Below, piece by piece: positions 9,212 through 18,793 of a stretch of DNA of 64,000 bases. Within the stretch, counting starts at the first letter, position 1. Every line of letters begins with the position of its first letter. Below the pieces are notes generated by a model, which searched no databases, was not told the DNA's origin, and saw nothing but the letters and a program-made list of their open reading frames with translations. The position numbers were made by a program, and so were the translations under genes. This DNA comes from Izhakiella australiensis (GTDB lineage Bacteria > Pseudomonadota > Gammaproteobacteria > Enterobacterales > Enterobacteriaceae), in contig NZ_MRUL01000001.1 in the NCBI RefSeq assembly GCF_002006995.1, positions 372,001 to 436,000 of the forward strand, in the 5' to 3' direction.

Positions 9212-9703
9212 CGCGTTGAGTTACTCCCGAAAAGATGAACTGACGCACCGCCCTGTGCGCCGGATAAGGTCATGCTAAGAGCGAAGTAATTTACCCGATG
9301 CATAATATGATGACAATATAATGAATGGGTGGTTATTAGCCCCCTGAGAATGGTTAAATCGCCACCCCCGGTGAACCTGGTTAATTTATTGATTAGCAAG
9401 CTGATTTTATGATGTGTATTGGTGGTTTATCCTGCATTCCCTGCCGTTTTTCGCCTTATTAACTGCTATCAGGTTGGCGCTGGCAGAAAATAAACTTCCC
9501 ATTTCCCGGCCGCCGTCACATTTTTATTTCAGCCCCTTGAGGCGTCCGTCTGCCCGCGCACGCTTTTTGAACATCTTCGGTTTGCATCAGCAGTGCGGCG
9601 AACGCCGCTGATTGGTCATTCTGCGGGGTCTGCGTTTGCGCGTCGTGGACCTGGCCCGGGCGTTACTTGCCTTTGTTGCGCGGGGCCGGGCGATGTTGGC
9701 TTA
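9212..9703. other. Intergenic region upstream of opgB and downstream of the GlpD-like gene
   Basis: These 492 bases contain no supported gene. The part near opgB (9230-9420) is AT-rich and should carry the opgB promoter. The part near 9595-9608 holds a perfect short inverted repeat, GCGGCG-AA-CGCCGC, which could lie at the end of the minus-strand transcript from the GlpD-like gene. Short reading frames at 9414-9611 and 9593-9802 have no recognisable protein features. Confidence 0.4.
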
Positions 9704-11479
9704 TTAATCCGCCGGCGGGGCCGGGTTGACGTGGGTGGGCTTCCTGTCGGGGGTAGCGCTCAACAGCGATGCCAAACCGTGCTGGTGTGCCAGACGATGT
9801 AGGGTTTGTGTCAGCTGCTGCTGCTTTTCCGTGGCGCTCCAGCCGCTTTCGACGGCCATTATATCGACGATCTCTTCAAGTAACGGGCGGGTTAGCAGGC
9901 CGCTCATCGCCAGCGGCGTGCGGCGGATGACCAGATCGTCAGGCAGGCAAACCTGTTCATGACGCATCAGCCAGATGAGTTCGCGCTGCGTCCAGTCGGG
10001 CTGGTGATGCAGCGAATGGTCCGGCGCCTGAATGATAAACTTCATCATCTGCTGCGCGCGGGTGCCGTAACGGCTGACCAGCCTGCTGACGCGGGCCGGA
10101 GAAAGCTGATATTGCTGGCTGAGCTGCTTTTGCCAGCTTGCCTTACGCTGCTCGCTGGGATAGTTATGGCCGCCGCCGATTGGCAGGTCGCCGGTACTGA
10201 CTTTACGGCGCTCTCCCAGCAGGTTTAGCACCTTGTCCGCCGCCTGCTCGCCAAATTTACGAAAGGTCGTCCATTTACCGCCGACCAGGCACAGCGTGGT
10301 GAAATCACGGCGGGCATCCGGCGCGATGATCACCAGTGAGTGATTACGGGAAATGCGGCCGCTGATGGCGGCCTCGCTGGCTGGTAGCGGGCGCACGCCG
10401 CAGAAGGTATAGAGTACATTTTCATCTTTAACGCTGATGCGCGGAAAAACAAAGCGTAACGAGTCAAGAATGTATTGCTTCTCGTCCGCTTCGCAGACCA
10501 CCGTTTCCGGATCGTCAACGCGAATGTCGGTAGAGCCAATCAGCACGTTGCCATACCAGGGGAACATGATGCAGACGCGGCCCTCGGCATTTTCGAAATA
10601 GATCATATCGCCATTCAGTGCCTGTAACAGTTCCGGGCAGCGAACGATCAGATGGGAACCCTTGGTCCCGCCGATAAGCGTCCTGTCGCCGCTGGCAAGG
10701 GTGGCGTTTAGCTGGTCGATCCAGGCGCCGCTGGCATTGACCACCACGTGAGGCTGCAAGCTGAATGTTTCGCCGCTCAGGCTGTCGCGTAGCGTCAGGC
10801 GTTCACCGTCGCTCTCCTCGAGCTGCATATAGTTAATCGCCAGAGCATCAGCGTTGGCGCGCTCGCTGTCTTCAATCAACTCATAGCCCAGCCGCTCTGG
10901 TGCGGCGATCTGCGCATCATAATAGGTGGCGCTACAGCGCACCCAGTCGGCCAGTTCCGGCCAGCGCTGGCGCGTTTGCTGCTGATTATAAAGCTGATGT
11001 TTAGGCATGCTGCCGTAGCGCCGGGTATAGGCGTCATAGAGTGACAGGCCGGTTTTTACCAGCAGCGCCCCACGTCGCGATGGGGTTTCGCTCAGGCGGA
11101 AAAAACGCTTACCGGCGTTAATTATCCCGCCTCCCCAGCTGTCCAGCGGGACGGTGGTGCGCAGAGGCGCAACATAGTGCGGCGCGTTTTTCAGCAGGCG
11201 GTCACGCTCTTCCACGGACTCGCGCACCAGACCGAATTCGCCGGTTTCCAGATAGCGCAAACCGCCGTGGATCATGCGCGACAGCGCGCCGCTGGCGCCC
11301 TGGCACCAGTCACCCTTTTCAATCATAACCACCGGAATGCCCTGCAGCGCCAGTTCGCGAAAGGTGCTGATACCGTTAATTCCACCGCCGACGATCAGTA
11401 CCGGTACGCGCTGAAGCTGCCGCAGGCGCTCCAGCCGCAGCGAGCGATTGTCGGATGGCCGGGAAGCTGCTTCTGTCAC
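9704..11479 (-). CDS. FAD-dependent glycerol-3-phosphate dehydrogenase/oxidase (GlpD-like)
   Basis: The 591-residue protein has the dinucleotide-binding start VLIVGGGINGISTFRELALQ, the GASGALSRMIHGGLRYLE motif typical of GlpD/GlpA, FPWYGNVLIGSTDIR, and the C-terminal GGKWTTFRKFGEQA segment. The reaction is oxidation of sn-glycerol 3-phosphate to dihydroxyacetone phosphate with electrons passed to quinone or oxygen. It is about 90 residues longer than E. coli GlpD and its sequence belongs to a separate group, so I give no symbol. The start is the GTG at 11479, chosen for the AAGGAG site seven bases before it. It follows the nickel permease on the same strand after 149 bases that include a terminator-like hairpin, so it is probably a separate unit. 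Confidence 0.85.
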   Translation of the reverse strand: MTEAASRPSDNRSLRLERLRQLQRVPVLIVGGGINGISTFRELALQGIPVVMIEKGDWCQGASGALSRMIHGGLRYLETGEFGLVRESVEERDRLLKNAPHYVAPLRTTVPLDSWGGGIINAGKRFFRLSETPSRRGALLVKTGLSLYDAYTRRYGSMPKHQLYNQQQTRQRWPELADWVRCSATYYDAQIAAPERLGYELIEDSERANADALAINYMQLEESDGERLTLRDSLSGETFSLQPHVVVNASGAWIDQLNATLASGDRTLIGGTKGSHLIVRCPELLQALNGDMIYFENAEGRVCIMFPWYGNVLIGSTDIRVDDPETVVCEADEKQYILDSLRFVFPRISVKDENVLYTFCGVRPLPASEAAISGRISRNHSLVIIAPDARRDFTTLCLVGGKWTTFRKFGEQAADKVLNLLGERRKVSTGDLPIGGGHNYPSEQRKASWQKQLSQQYQLSPARVSRLVSRYGTRAQQMMKFIIQAPDHSLHHQPDWTQRELIWLMRHEQVCLPDDLVIRRTPLAMSGLLTRPLLEEIVDIMAVESGWSATEKQQQLTQTLHRLAHQHGLASLLSATPDRKPTHVNPAPPAD

Positions 11480-11580
11480 GGCTGCTCCTTGCAGAAAAGT
11501 GAAGATGACTCAGTGAGGTATAGAAAGCCTGGCGGGGAAATTCAATGCGCTGTGGAAAAAATGTTAAGTCGCGCAGGCCG

Positions 11581-11616
11581 GTCCGCCATCGGTGATGCTG
11601 AATGCTAATGGCGGAC
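11581..11616 (-). terminator. Terminator-like hairpin at the end of the urease operon
   Basis: A perfect 9-base inverted repeat, GTCCGCCAT (11581-11589) and ATGGCGGAC (11608-11616), has an 18-base loop. It lies just after the nickel permease stop and before the GlpD-like gene. On the minus strand a T-run follows only some 25 bases later, so this may attenuate or protect mRNA ends rather than act as a classic intrinsic terminator. Confidence 0.45.
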
Positions 11617-11628
11617 TGGCGTTGCTGG

Positions 11629-12678
11629 CTATCCCCGATGCGCGGTTAAATCGAGGTTATCGTAACCGCGCAGGCGATAGTTTATGACGGATATCAACCA
11701 GCAGAAAACAAAAATACCCACCACCCAGAAGCCGAGGTTGCCCAACTGGTCGTTGAGGGCGGCGGTCAGACGCCAGAAGGTGCCCTGTGCGTTAAGCCTG
11801 TCGCCTATCAGCCCCAGCGCTTCGATGCCGCCGATAAACAGCGCGACGACAACCGAGGCAAAAGTAATGGTCATATTGTAGTAAAGCTTGCGCGCCGGGC
11901 GGGCAAATGCCCAGCCATAGGCGCCGACCATAACCAGATTATCGACGGAATCAATCAGCATCATGCCTGAGGTAAACAGGGCGGGAAATAGCATCAGCGC
12001 CCAGAGGTCCATGCCCTGCTGGGCGCTGGCGGCGGCGATACCGAGCAGGCCAACTTCGGTGGCGGTATCAAAGCCCAGTCCGAACAGAAATCCCACCAGA
12101 TACATCTGCCAGCTGTGGTTGACCATATTAAACAGTGGCTTAAGCAGGCGCGTCAGAATGCCGCCGCTGGCGAGGACTTCCAGCGAGGTTCCGTTGTCGA
12201 GCTTGCCCTGTTTGAGCTGACGGAATTTTTGCCAGACGTCAAAAAGAATGGCGAGGTTGACCAGGCCGATAACCAGCAAAAACAGCGCTGAAACCAGCGT
12301 GCCTATGACGCTGCCGATAGCATGAAAGGTTTCCAGCTGCTGGCGAAACAGCATGGTCGTGGCGGCAATCGCGGCCGTTGCCAGAATCACAATGGTTGAA
12401 TGGCCGAGGGAAAACCAGGCGCCGACGGCGACCGGGGTGCGGCCCTGTTGCATTAGCTTGCGGGTCACGTTATCAATGGCGGCAATGTGGTCGGCATCCA
12501 GCGCGTGACGCAGGCCGAAGCTCCATGCCAGCAGCGCGGTACCCATCAGCGCTGCGTTCTGGCCGAAGACGGCGGCGCTCAGCAGCCAGACCAGCAGGTT
12601 AAGGATCATCAGGCCGGCCAGTAGCCAGGCCGCGCGCCGGCGTGCCGATGCGGACAAATGGGCAAAATGTGTGGTCAT
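11629..12678 (-). CDS. Nickel/cobalt permease, HoxN/HupN/NixA family
   Basis: This 349-residue integral membrane protein carries the NiCoT signature H58-A-L-D-A-D63-H64 (HX4DH, in RHALDADHIAAIDNVTRK) and the second family motif GAWFSLGHSTIV, with about eight hydrophobic helices. It imports Ni(II), or Co(II), in an energy-coupled one-component manner. As the last gene of the ure-yut block it should supply nickel to the urease active site. An AGGAAG ribosome site precedes the ATG. The gap to yut is 20 bases, supporting one operon. Nickel rather than cobalt as substrate is inferred from context. Confidence 0.9.
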   Translation of the reverse strand: MTTHFAHLSASARRRAAWLLAGLMILNLLVWLLSAAVFGQNAALMGTALLAWSFGLRHALDADHIAAIDNVTRKLMQQGRTPVAVGAWFSLGHSTIVILATAAIAATTMLFRQQLETFHAIGSVIGTLVSALFLLVIGLVNLAILFDVWQKFRQLKQGKLDNGTSLEVLASGGILTRLLKPLFNMVNHSWQMYLVGFLFGLGFDTATEVGLLGIAAASAQQGMDLWALMLFPALFTSGMMLIDSVDNLVMVGAYGWAFARPARKLYYNMTITFASVVVALFIGGIEALGLIGDRLNAQGTFWRLTAALNDQLGNLGFWVVGIFVFCWLISVINYRLRGYDNLDLTAHRG

Positions 12679-12698
12679 AATATTCTTCCTGAAAATGG

Positions 12699-13685
12699 TT
12701 ATGTCCCTTTGGGGGGAGGAGGCAAGGGCGTGTGTTCGCCCTGATTTGCCAGTAGAAACAACCAGGAGACGATGACAAATGGCATCGTCAGCGTTGGGAT
12801 GCCGAGGGGCTTGAGCAGCGTATTAAACGCCCCCTGCATCAGCACGGTAAACACCACGCCGGTAAGCGTATAGCACAGCGTTTTAACGCCGGGGCGATTA
12901 AAGACCGAGCCGAGCGCAATGGCGGTGAGCACCGGGCTGAATGCGTACATACCGGACACAATTGGCTGCCTGCCAGCGCCCGCCAGCATGGCAATCAGCA
13001 CCGCGACCAGCGAGCCAGCCAGCGCCAGCGTCATCGCCCAGCGCGAGCAGACAGCCAGACCCAGCAGTAACAGAATGCCACCGGCCGGACTATTGCATAA
13101 GAACACCTGCGAAATACCGTCCAGCGTTGCCAGGGTAATCTGCCAGAGCGGTAGCGTGGTGCCGGACGGAGGGAGCGATGCCAGCAGCGGCTGCGGCAGT
13201 GGTTCTAAGCGCAGAAACGCATGGCTTGCCAACAGCACCGTCCAGCTCGTGAAGACAAAAGGCGCAGTCAGCGCGGCAATATGCCAGGTTTTCAGCAGGC
13301 GGTTTACGCCAACCGTGACGATCACCGACATCAGGGCGCTAAAGATAATGCACAGCCATAGCCACGCTGAAGGCGCCAGGAAGCCCGGCAGCGCCGCGCC
13401 GACCAGGCAGCCGTTATAGCCCAGCATGCCGCTGGTGAGCGTCGTTTTGTCCTCCGCCACTAAGTGCGCCGTCAGGGTGGTGACCAGGGTTGCCAGCACG
13501 CATCCCCAGGCAACCTGCAGCGCGTTAGCCTGCCAGGCGCTGACAAACACCGCCGCGAAAAAAAACAGCCCGGTCAGCGGATTATTCTGGAACATCACCT
13601 GGCTGCAGCCGCGCAGCATCCAGTCAAGCCAGCTCAGAGCCGGATAGCGCTCACTGCAGGTTAGCCTGCGAGTTTTCCTTTCCAT
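12699..13685 (-). CDS. yut: Urea transporter, UT family (Yut-like)
   Basis: The 328-residue membrane protein has the two-fold repeated architecture of urea channels (UT-B/Yut). The first half includes LRGCSQVMFQNNPLTGLFFF and GMLGYNGCLVGAALPGFL; the second repeats the pattern with LDGISQVFLCNSPAGGILLL and GMYAFSPVLTAIALGSVF. The repeated SQV-F-N-P and YN/F--L--A elements line the urea path in known structures. It should let urea into the cytoplasm. An AGGAGG ribosome site precedes the ATG, and the gene follows ureD after 21 bases. A urea transporter at this position is also known in Yersinia-type urease loci. Confidence 0.93.
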   Translation of the reverse strand: MERKTRRLTCSERYPALSWLDWMLRGCSQVMFQNNPLTGLFFFAAVFVSAWQANALQVAWGCVLATLVTTLTAHLVAEDKTTLTSGMLGYNGCLVGAALPGFLAPSAWLWLCIIFSALMSVIVTVGVNRLLKTWHIAALTAPFVFTSWTVLLASHAFLRLEPLPQPLLASLPPSGTTLPLWQITLATLDGISQVFLCNSPAGGILLLLGLAVCSRWAMTLALAGSLVAVLIAMLAGAGRQPIVSGMYAFSPVLTAIALGSVFNRPGVKTLCYTLTGVVFTVLMQGAFNTLLKPLGIPTLTMPFVIVSWLFLLANQGEHTPLPPPPKGT

Positions 13686-13706
13686 AAATGGCCTCCTGCA
13701 TCAGGG

Positions 13707-14654
13707 CTAACGCCATAAAAAAGGCGACGGAATGCGGGCGCCGGTAATGGTTTCCCGCGCCGCTTGCCAGAAAAGCTGGATGGCGGATTTCACCTGATGC
13801 GCTTCGTTACCAAGCGCCTTAAAAATTAATCCGCTTTGGTTCGGTAGCAGGCTGGCGCCATAGGCGATGCCCGCAGCCGCGTCGTAGCAGGGGCTGAGGC
13901 GTGAGAGGATTGCCTGATGATATTTTTCCGGTGTGAGCAGCATGATGTTGCCAGCGACGTGAAACCCGCCCATGATGCCGGCGCCGTTCAGCGGCTGACG
14001 CTTTGGCTGCAGCAGGTAATGTTCGCTGAACTGCGCGCCGCCGCTCAGATTCTGCGCCTCGGTGCGCGCGGAATAAACATCAAACTGGAAACCGCCATCC
14101 AGCGGATGATGCTTACGCCCGCAGGTCAGCACTTCGCTATAAAGCAGAGTGGCGCTGGGGTGCAGGCTCAGCCGGGTCGATGAGATAAAACGCGCATTAT
14201 TGTGCAGGATCGTCGGCTCCGGCATCATCTCCAGGTAGCTGTCTTCGTCCAGCGTTATCTGCTGTATCTGGGCGGCGTAATTATGGGTCATTGACTGGAT
14301 CTTCGTCGCCGACTGGGTTGTGATATGGGCCGATGACCCTGGCTGCATATCCACCTTCAGCGCCAGCCTGTCCCCTTGCAATATGCCTCCCGAGGTCGTT
14401 ATCAGAAACAGGCAGGGCATCTGCGGCAGCTCCTCATCCCAGTAAAGGGGGCGCTGGACCAGAAACGGCGAACGATGTGCCATGCCTGCCAGGGTGCTGC
14501 GCTCGCCCCGCCGGGCGAAGCGTAACGCGAGGTAGCCATTTTTCCCCGGCGATCCTACGGCCATTTGCGGCGGTTGCTGCTGATATGGCGCTAACGCAGG
14601 CTCCGCGGCGCCCAGTTCGCTGAGCTGCTGTAATGCCTGGCCAATGTTGTTCAT
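13707..14654 (-). CDS. ureD: Urease accessory protein UreD
   Basis: UreD (315 residues; UreH in some species) is the scaffold that docks on apo-urease and, with UreF and UreG, guides nickel into the active site. Family features are LRFARRGERSTLAGMAHRSP, the strand-rich core with GGILQGDRLALKVDMQ and the conserved TTQSATKIQSM stretch, and MPEPTILHNNARF. The start codon overlaps the ureG stop by four bases, so translation is coupled. The order ureABCEFGD, with ureD last, is that of Yersinia-like loci rather than the Klebsiella order with ureD first. Confidence 0.96.
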   Translation of the reverse strand: MNNIGQALQQLSELGAAEPALAPYQQQPPQMAVGSPGKNGYLALRFARRGERSTLAGMAHRSPFLVQRPLYWDEELPQMPCLFLITTSGGILQGDRLALKVDMQPGSSAHITTQSATKIQSMTHNYAAQIQQITLDEDSYLEMMPEPTILHNNARFISSTRLSLHPSATLLYSEVLTCGRKHHPLDGGFQFDVYSARTEAQNLSGGAQFSEHYLLQPKRQPLNGAGIMGGFHVAGNIMLLTPEKYHQAILSRLSPCYDAAAGIAYGASLLPNQSGLIFKALGNEAHQVKSAIQLFWQAARETITGARIPSPFLWR

Positions 14655-15286
14655 AAGGCCGCCTGCTGTGGGTGGGTGAACAGCAGGTTGTGCATGATCA
14701 GCGCCAGCAATTGATCAATACCTTCACCGGTTTTGCAGTTTGTCAGCACCCAGGGGCGCGCGCCGCGTACCTGCCGGGTATCACTCTCCATCACCGCCAG
14801 GCTGGCGCCGACATAGGGCGCAAGGTCAATTTTATTGATCACCAGGATATCCGCCTGCACCAGTCCCGGCCCGTTTTTTCGCGGGATTTTTTCGCCTTCG
14901 GCGACGTCAATGACGTAGATATAAAAGTCCGCCAGCGCCGGGCTGAAGGTCAGCGTCAGATTGTCGCCGCCGCTTTCAATCAGCATCAGGTCGCTATCGG
15001 GAAAGCGCGCTTCCAGTTCCTCTGCGGCGGCAATATTCATACTGGGATCTTCACGCACGGCGGTGTGAGGGCAGGCGCCGGTTTCAACCCCGACGATTTT
15101 CTCTTCGTCGAGAATGCCTTTCAGCGTGCGTTTAACCTGTTTGGCATCTTCAGTGGTGACGATGTCATTGGTAATAATCAGCGGCTTAATGCCTTGTTCG
15201 AGTAATTTTGGCGTAATCACTTCAATAATTGCCGTCTTACCGCAGCCGACCGGGCCGCCAATACCAATGCGGGTTATTCTTTTCAC
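14651..15286 (-). CDS. ureG: Urease accessory GTPase UreG
   Basis: UreG (211 residues) is the SIMIBI-class GTPase that powers nickel delivery. The P-loop is GGPVGCGKT (residues 8-16), the metal-binding Cys-Pro-His is in VETGACPHTAVRED, switch/Walker-B elements are ESGGDNLTLTFSP, and the base-specificity motif is VINKIDL. The start is a GTG at 15286, selected by an AAGGAG site seven bases upstream; an ATG is not available in a better position. It lies 23 bases after ureF. Confidence 0.97.
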   Translation of the reverse strand: MKRITRIGIGGPVGCGKTAIIEVITPKLLEQGIKPLIITNDIVTTEDAKQVKRTLKGILDEEKIVGVETGACPHTAVREDPSMNIAAAEELEARFPDSDLMLIESGGDNLTLTFSPALADFYIYVIDVAEGEKIPRKNGPGLVQADILVINKIDLAPYVGASLAVMESDTRQVRGARPWVLTNCKTGEGIDQLLALIMHNLLFTHPQQAAL

Positions 15287-15309
15287 TGTCGTTTCTCCTT
15301 AAACCATCG

Positions 15310-15996
15310 TTAGCTGCTGAATAGTCGGGTCCAGGCCGCAACGTGCATGGCGGCCAGCACATCGGTTGCCGGCGCCCAGCTTGCCATCTGCTCAATCCCC
15401 CCCTGTTCGGCGCTGTTGCACAGACTTTCCATTTCGCCGAGCACCTCAAACAGAATGCGCTGGGTCTCCAGATGAGTGACGCGCATCAGGCGCAGTGCGG
15501 CGCTCAACAGGGTGACGGCGACGCCATACAGGCTGATAACGGCGACATCGCGTGGGGTCGCCTGCATCGCGCTCATCACCACCGCCTGGCTGATGGGATA
15601 GCTGCCCGGCGTTTTTCCCTCTTTGATTTGCGCCAGCCACCAGGCAAGCAGCGGATCGTCGCAGGTCAATACCGCGATCTCCGCTAGCTTTTTGCCCATG
15701 CGCGTGACCATCACCCGACTTTCGGCGTTAAGCTTGCGGTTAAACAGGAGATGGTCGTAAGTCAGCACGGCCTGACGGTCGCCGGCGCTGAGCGCCCGGC
15801 AGCAGCAGACTGTGGCGCGGACGTCGCCGCTGGCCGCCTGCTGTAGCGCCTGACGGGTGAAGTCGCGTAGCGAATCGAGGTTATTGACTACGCCGCACTG
15901 AATGGCGGACTCGATGCCATTGGAGAAGGCAAAAGCGCCGACCGGCAGCACCGAATCGCCAAACTGCATAATTCTGATTAACCGCAGCGCATTCAT
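15310..15996 (-). CDS. ureF: Urease accessory protein UreF
   Basis: UreF (228 residues) is the all-helical protein that bridges UreD and UreG and acts as a checkpoint for GTP-dependent nickel transfer. Recognisable parts are the N-terminal RIMQFGDSVLPVGAFAFSNGIESAIQ and the central KEGKTPGSYPISQAV. The start ATG overlaps the ureE stop by four bases. It shows the usual length and no odd features. Confidence 0.95.
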   Translation of the reverse strand: MNALRLIRIMQFGDSVLPVGAFAFSNGIESAIQCGVVNNLDSLRDFTRQALQQAASGDVRATVCCCRALSAGDRQAVLTYDHLLFNRKLNAESRVMVTRMGKKLAEIAVLTCDDPLLAWWLAQIKEGKTPGSYPISQAVVMSAMQATPRDVAVISLYGVAVTLLSAALRLMRVTHLETQRILFEVLGEMESLCNSAEQGGIEQMASWAPATDVLAAMHVAAWTRLFSS

Positions 15997-16562
15997 GACC
16001 GCGGCGCCGCAACCGCAACATGATGGGCGGCATCTTCCGCACCGGCGAACAGCAGGCGCGCTTGTGCCTGGGTTAACTCCTCCTGTAGCATTTCACCCCG
16101 TACGCAGGCGCAGGGAAGCTTGTCGAAGCCGTGACTTTTGATGACCGATTCCACCATCCGTCGCGAGACGGTCAGCGGAATCAGCACCCGGTTATCTTTT
16201 AGCATCGCTTTCCAGTGCTGATTGCCCAGCGCATGTCCCAGCTCAAAGCAGGCGGTCATCAGCTGCGGAATATCCCCTTGCTGCAGGCCGAGATAAAGCA
16301 CCATCACATCCGGTAGTTTTAGCTCAACGATTACCATCAGCTGCTGAGCGGCGTCCCACAGCAGCACGTCGCCATCTTTCAGTTGCAGATTGCGATCCAG
16401 CATGATCCCCAATTCCAGCCCGCCCTCGGTATATTTACGATAGCGACTTTTCTGCGCCTCCCACTGTGACAGCACCAGCCTGTCCGGCGTCAGGCGCTGC
16501 ATCTGCTGTTCCCAGCCGCTCTCTTTTTTGACGTTACCCAGCACGCGTTCAACGATCCGCAT
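15993..16562 (-). CDS. ureE: Urease accessory protein UreE (nickel metallochaperone)
   Basis: UreE (189 residues) stores and hands over nickel. It has an N-terminal peptide-binding domain (RLTPDRLVLSQWEAQKSR) and a metallochaperone domain with GHALGNQHWKAM, which carries the conserved histidine. Many UreE proteins end in a histidine-rich tail. Here the tail (AEDAAHHVAVAAPRS) has only two histidines, so nickel storage capacity is probably low. The gene begins 10 bases after ureC and overlaps ureF. Confidence 0.94.
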   Translation of the reverse strand: MRIVERVLGNVKKESGWEQQMQRLTPDRLVLSQWEAQKSRYRKYTEGGLELGIMLDRNLQLKDGDVLLWDAAQQLMVIVELKLPDVMVLYLGLQQGDIPQLMTACFELGHALGNQHWKAMLKDNRVLIPLTVSRRMVESVIKSHGFDKLPCACVRGEMLQEELTQAQARLLFAGAEDAAHHVAVAAPRS

Positions 16563-16572
16563 GGTTGCCTCC

Positions 16573-18288
16573 TTAGCTGAAAAAATAGCGTTGGTTAAGC
16601 GCCACGGATTTAGCGGCAGGAACCGTCACGTTCTGTCCGTTAACCGCGACGGCAAAGGTTTCCGGGTTAACGTCAATCTCCGGCGTCTGGTTGTTGCGTA
16701 CCATCTCTTTTTTGCCGATCGCCCGGCAGTTTTGCACTGCGCTTAGCTGGCGCGCCAGATCCAGTCGCTCGCCCAGCCGGTCATCCTGCGCCGCGCGGGA
16801 AACGAAGGTGATACAGGTGTCCTGTAGCGTTTTACCGCAGGCGCCGAACATTGGCCGGTAGAACACCGGCTGGGGCGTTGGCAGCGAAGCGTTAGGGTCG
16901 CCCATCGCTGCCCAGTTGATCATTCCGCCTTTGATAATCATTTTTGGTTTGGCGCCGAAAAAGGCCGGTTCCCACAGCACCAGATCGGCGAATTTTCCCA
17001 CCTCGACCGAGCCAACCCGGTGGCTGATGCCCTGAGTAATTGCAGGATTGATGGTTATTTTGGCGACGTAGCGCAGTACGCGGAAGTTATCGTTGCCCGG
17101 GCTATCTTCAGGCAGCTTGCCGCGCGCCTGCTTCATTGCATGGGCGGTTTGCACCACCCGCAGCCAGTTTTCACCCACCCGGCCCATTGCCTGCGAATCG
17201 CTGGAGAACATCGAAATGACCCCCATGTCGTGCAGGACGTTTTCAGCCGCGATGGTTTCCGGGCGTACGCGGCTTTCGGCAAAAGCGACGTCCGCCGGCA
17301 CGTTGGGATTGAGGTTATGGCAAACCATAATCATGTCGAACAGCTCGGCCTGGCTGTTAATGCCGAAGGGCAGGGTAGGATTGGTAGAGCTGGGCAGTAC
17401 GTTGCTCAGCGAGGCGACCTTGATAATATCCGGCGCGTGCCCGCCGCCGGCGCCTTCAGTATGGAAGGTATGAATGGTGCGACCTTCAAAGGCATCGAGG
17501 GTGTTTTCTACGTAGCCGCCTTCATTCAGACTGTCGGTATGCACCGCAACCTGAATGTCCATATCGTCGGCACAACGTAACGCCTGGCGCAGGGCTGAAC
17601 CGGTGGCGCCCCAGTCTTCATGAACTTTCAGGCCCGCCGCGCCGGCCCGGATTTGCTCCTCAAGCGGCGCGCTGCGAGCGGCATGGCCTTTACCTAACAG
17701 GCCGATATTAATGGGCAGTCCTTCAATGGCGCGCAGCATGCGATAGAGGTTCGCCGGGCCGGCGGTAATGGTGGTGCCGTTGGTGCCGTCGGTAGGGCCA
17801 ATGCCGCCGCCAAAGAAGGTGGTGACACCGTTTGACAGGGCATGTTCGACTTGCTGCGGCGAGATCAGGTGGATGTGGCTGTCGATGCCGCCGGCGGTCA
17901 GCAGCAGGTGTTCGCCGGAGATCGCGTCCGTACTGACGCCGACCACCATCCCCGGCGTTACGCCGGTCATGACGTTCGGGTTGCCGCTTTTACCGATGCC
18001 AACGATGTTGCCGTTTTTGATACCCACATCGGCTTTCACTACCCCCTGAAGGGCATCAACAATGGTGACATTGGTGATCACCAGATCGAGGACGTTCTCA
18101 CTGGTCATCAGGTTGTTGGCACCCATGCCATCGCGCAGCGATTTTCCGCCGCCGTAGACTGACTCATCGCCGTAACCGCGCAGATCTTTTTCAATTTCAA
18201 TAAACAGATCGCTGTCGCCAAGGCGGATTTTGTCGCCGGTAGTGGGGCCAAATAAGCTGCTATATTCCTGCCGGGAAATTACAGGCAT
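16573..18288 (-). CDS. ureC: Urease alpha subunit UreC (catalytic)
   Basis: The 571-residue catalytic subunit hydrolyses urea to ammonia and carbamate. Active-site residues are in place: H138 and H140 (DSHIHLISP), the carbamylated lysine K221 ([14 protein letters not shown]), H250 (AVHTDSLNE), H276 ([17 protein letters not shown]) and the mobile-flap H324. The flap reads MVCHNLNP, as in Yersinia enterocolitica-type ureases, rather than the HHLD flap of the Klebsiella type. That subgroup contains low-pH-active enzymes, so an acid-tolerance role is plausible but inferred. A TTAAGGA ribosome site precedes the ATG. Confidence 0.98.
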   Translation of the reverse strand: MPVISRQEYSSLFGPTTGDKIRLGDSDLFIEIEKDLRGYGDESVYGGGKSLRDGMGANNLMTSENVLDLVITNVTIVDALQGVVKADVGIKNGNIVGIGKSGNPNVMTGVTPGMVVGVSTDAISGEHLLLTAGGIDSHIHLISPQQVEHALSNGVTTFFGGGIGPTDGTNGTTITAGPANLYRMLRAIEGLPINIGLLGKGHAARSAPLEEQIRAGAAGLKVHEDWGATGSALRQALRCADDMDIQVAVHTDSLNEGGYVENTLDAFEGRTIHTFHTEGAGGGHAPDIIKVASLSNVLPSSTNPTLPFGINSQAELFDMIMVCHNLNPNVPADVAFAESRVRPETIAAENVLHDMGVISMFSSDSQAMGRVGENWLRVVQTAHAMKQARGKLPEDSPGNDNFRVLRYVAKITINPAITQGISHRVGSVEVGKFADLVLWEPAFFGAKPKMIIKGGMINWAAMGDPNASLPTPQPVFYRPMFGACGKTLQDTCITFVSRAAQDDRLGERLDLARQLSAVQNCRAIGKKEMVRNNQTPEIDVNPETFAVAVNGQNVTVPAAKSVALNQRYFFS

Positions 18289-18313
18289 AATTTATCCTTA
18301 AAAACGCCAGGTT

Positions 18314-18733
18314 TTATTCAATAGTTTGATAATTAAGCGCGATAGCGGCGGCCAGCGCGCGCTTTTTTTCCGCTCGCTCACCGACGGCGACCGGGCTGCA
18401 TCCTACCCAACCGTCAACCAGGTTGTTAAAACCGTAGACGGTTTGTTTACCGCCAAACTCGATGAGCGCCACGTCGACTTCATCCCCTGGCTCAAAGCGA
18501 ATTGCCGTCGTGGCGGTGATATTCAGACGCTTGCCCCAGGCGGCGCTTCTGTCAAATTTCAGTGCCTTATTGGCTTCGAAAAAATGAAAATGGGCGCCCA
18601 CTTGAATCGGACGATCTCCGGTATTGCGCACTTTCAGTCGGGTTTCTGTTTTATCCTGATTAAAGCTGACTGGCGTTTCTGCCAGCACGTAGCCGCCTGG
18701 CGCAATCTGCGTCAGGTCTTTTTTACTGTTCAT
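18314..18733 (-). CDS. ureB: Urease beta subunit UreB
   Basis: UreB (139 residues) is the beta-barrel subunit of the (ABC)3 urease. Characteristic text is VRNTGDRPIQVGAHFHFFEANKAL and GKRLNITATTAIRFEPGD. It has an N-terminal extension beyond the roughly 105 residues of the Klebsiella protein, as in Yersinia UreB. The downstream gap to ureC is 25 bases. An AAGGAA ribosome site lies upstream of the ATG. Confidence 0.96.
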   Translation of the reverse strand: MNSKKDLTQIAPGGYVLAETPVSFNQDKTETRLKVRNTGDRPIQVGAHFHFFEANKALKFDRSAAWGKRLNITATTAIRFEPGDEVDVALIEFGGKQTVYGFNNLVDGWVGCSPVAVGERAEKKRALAAAIALNYQTIE

Positions 18734-18793
18734 ATTTCTATTCCTTCAGATTTATTCAGCCGTGTGCGGCGCTATTATTTCCGGACTTATAAC

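Noticed and set aside
9414-9611. Short frame of 65 residues between opgB and the GlpD-like gene
   Set aside because: There is no ribosome site, no conserved feature, and the composition is that of intergenic DNA.
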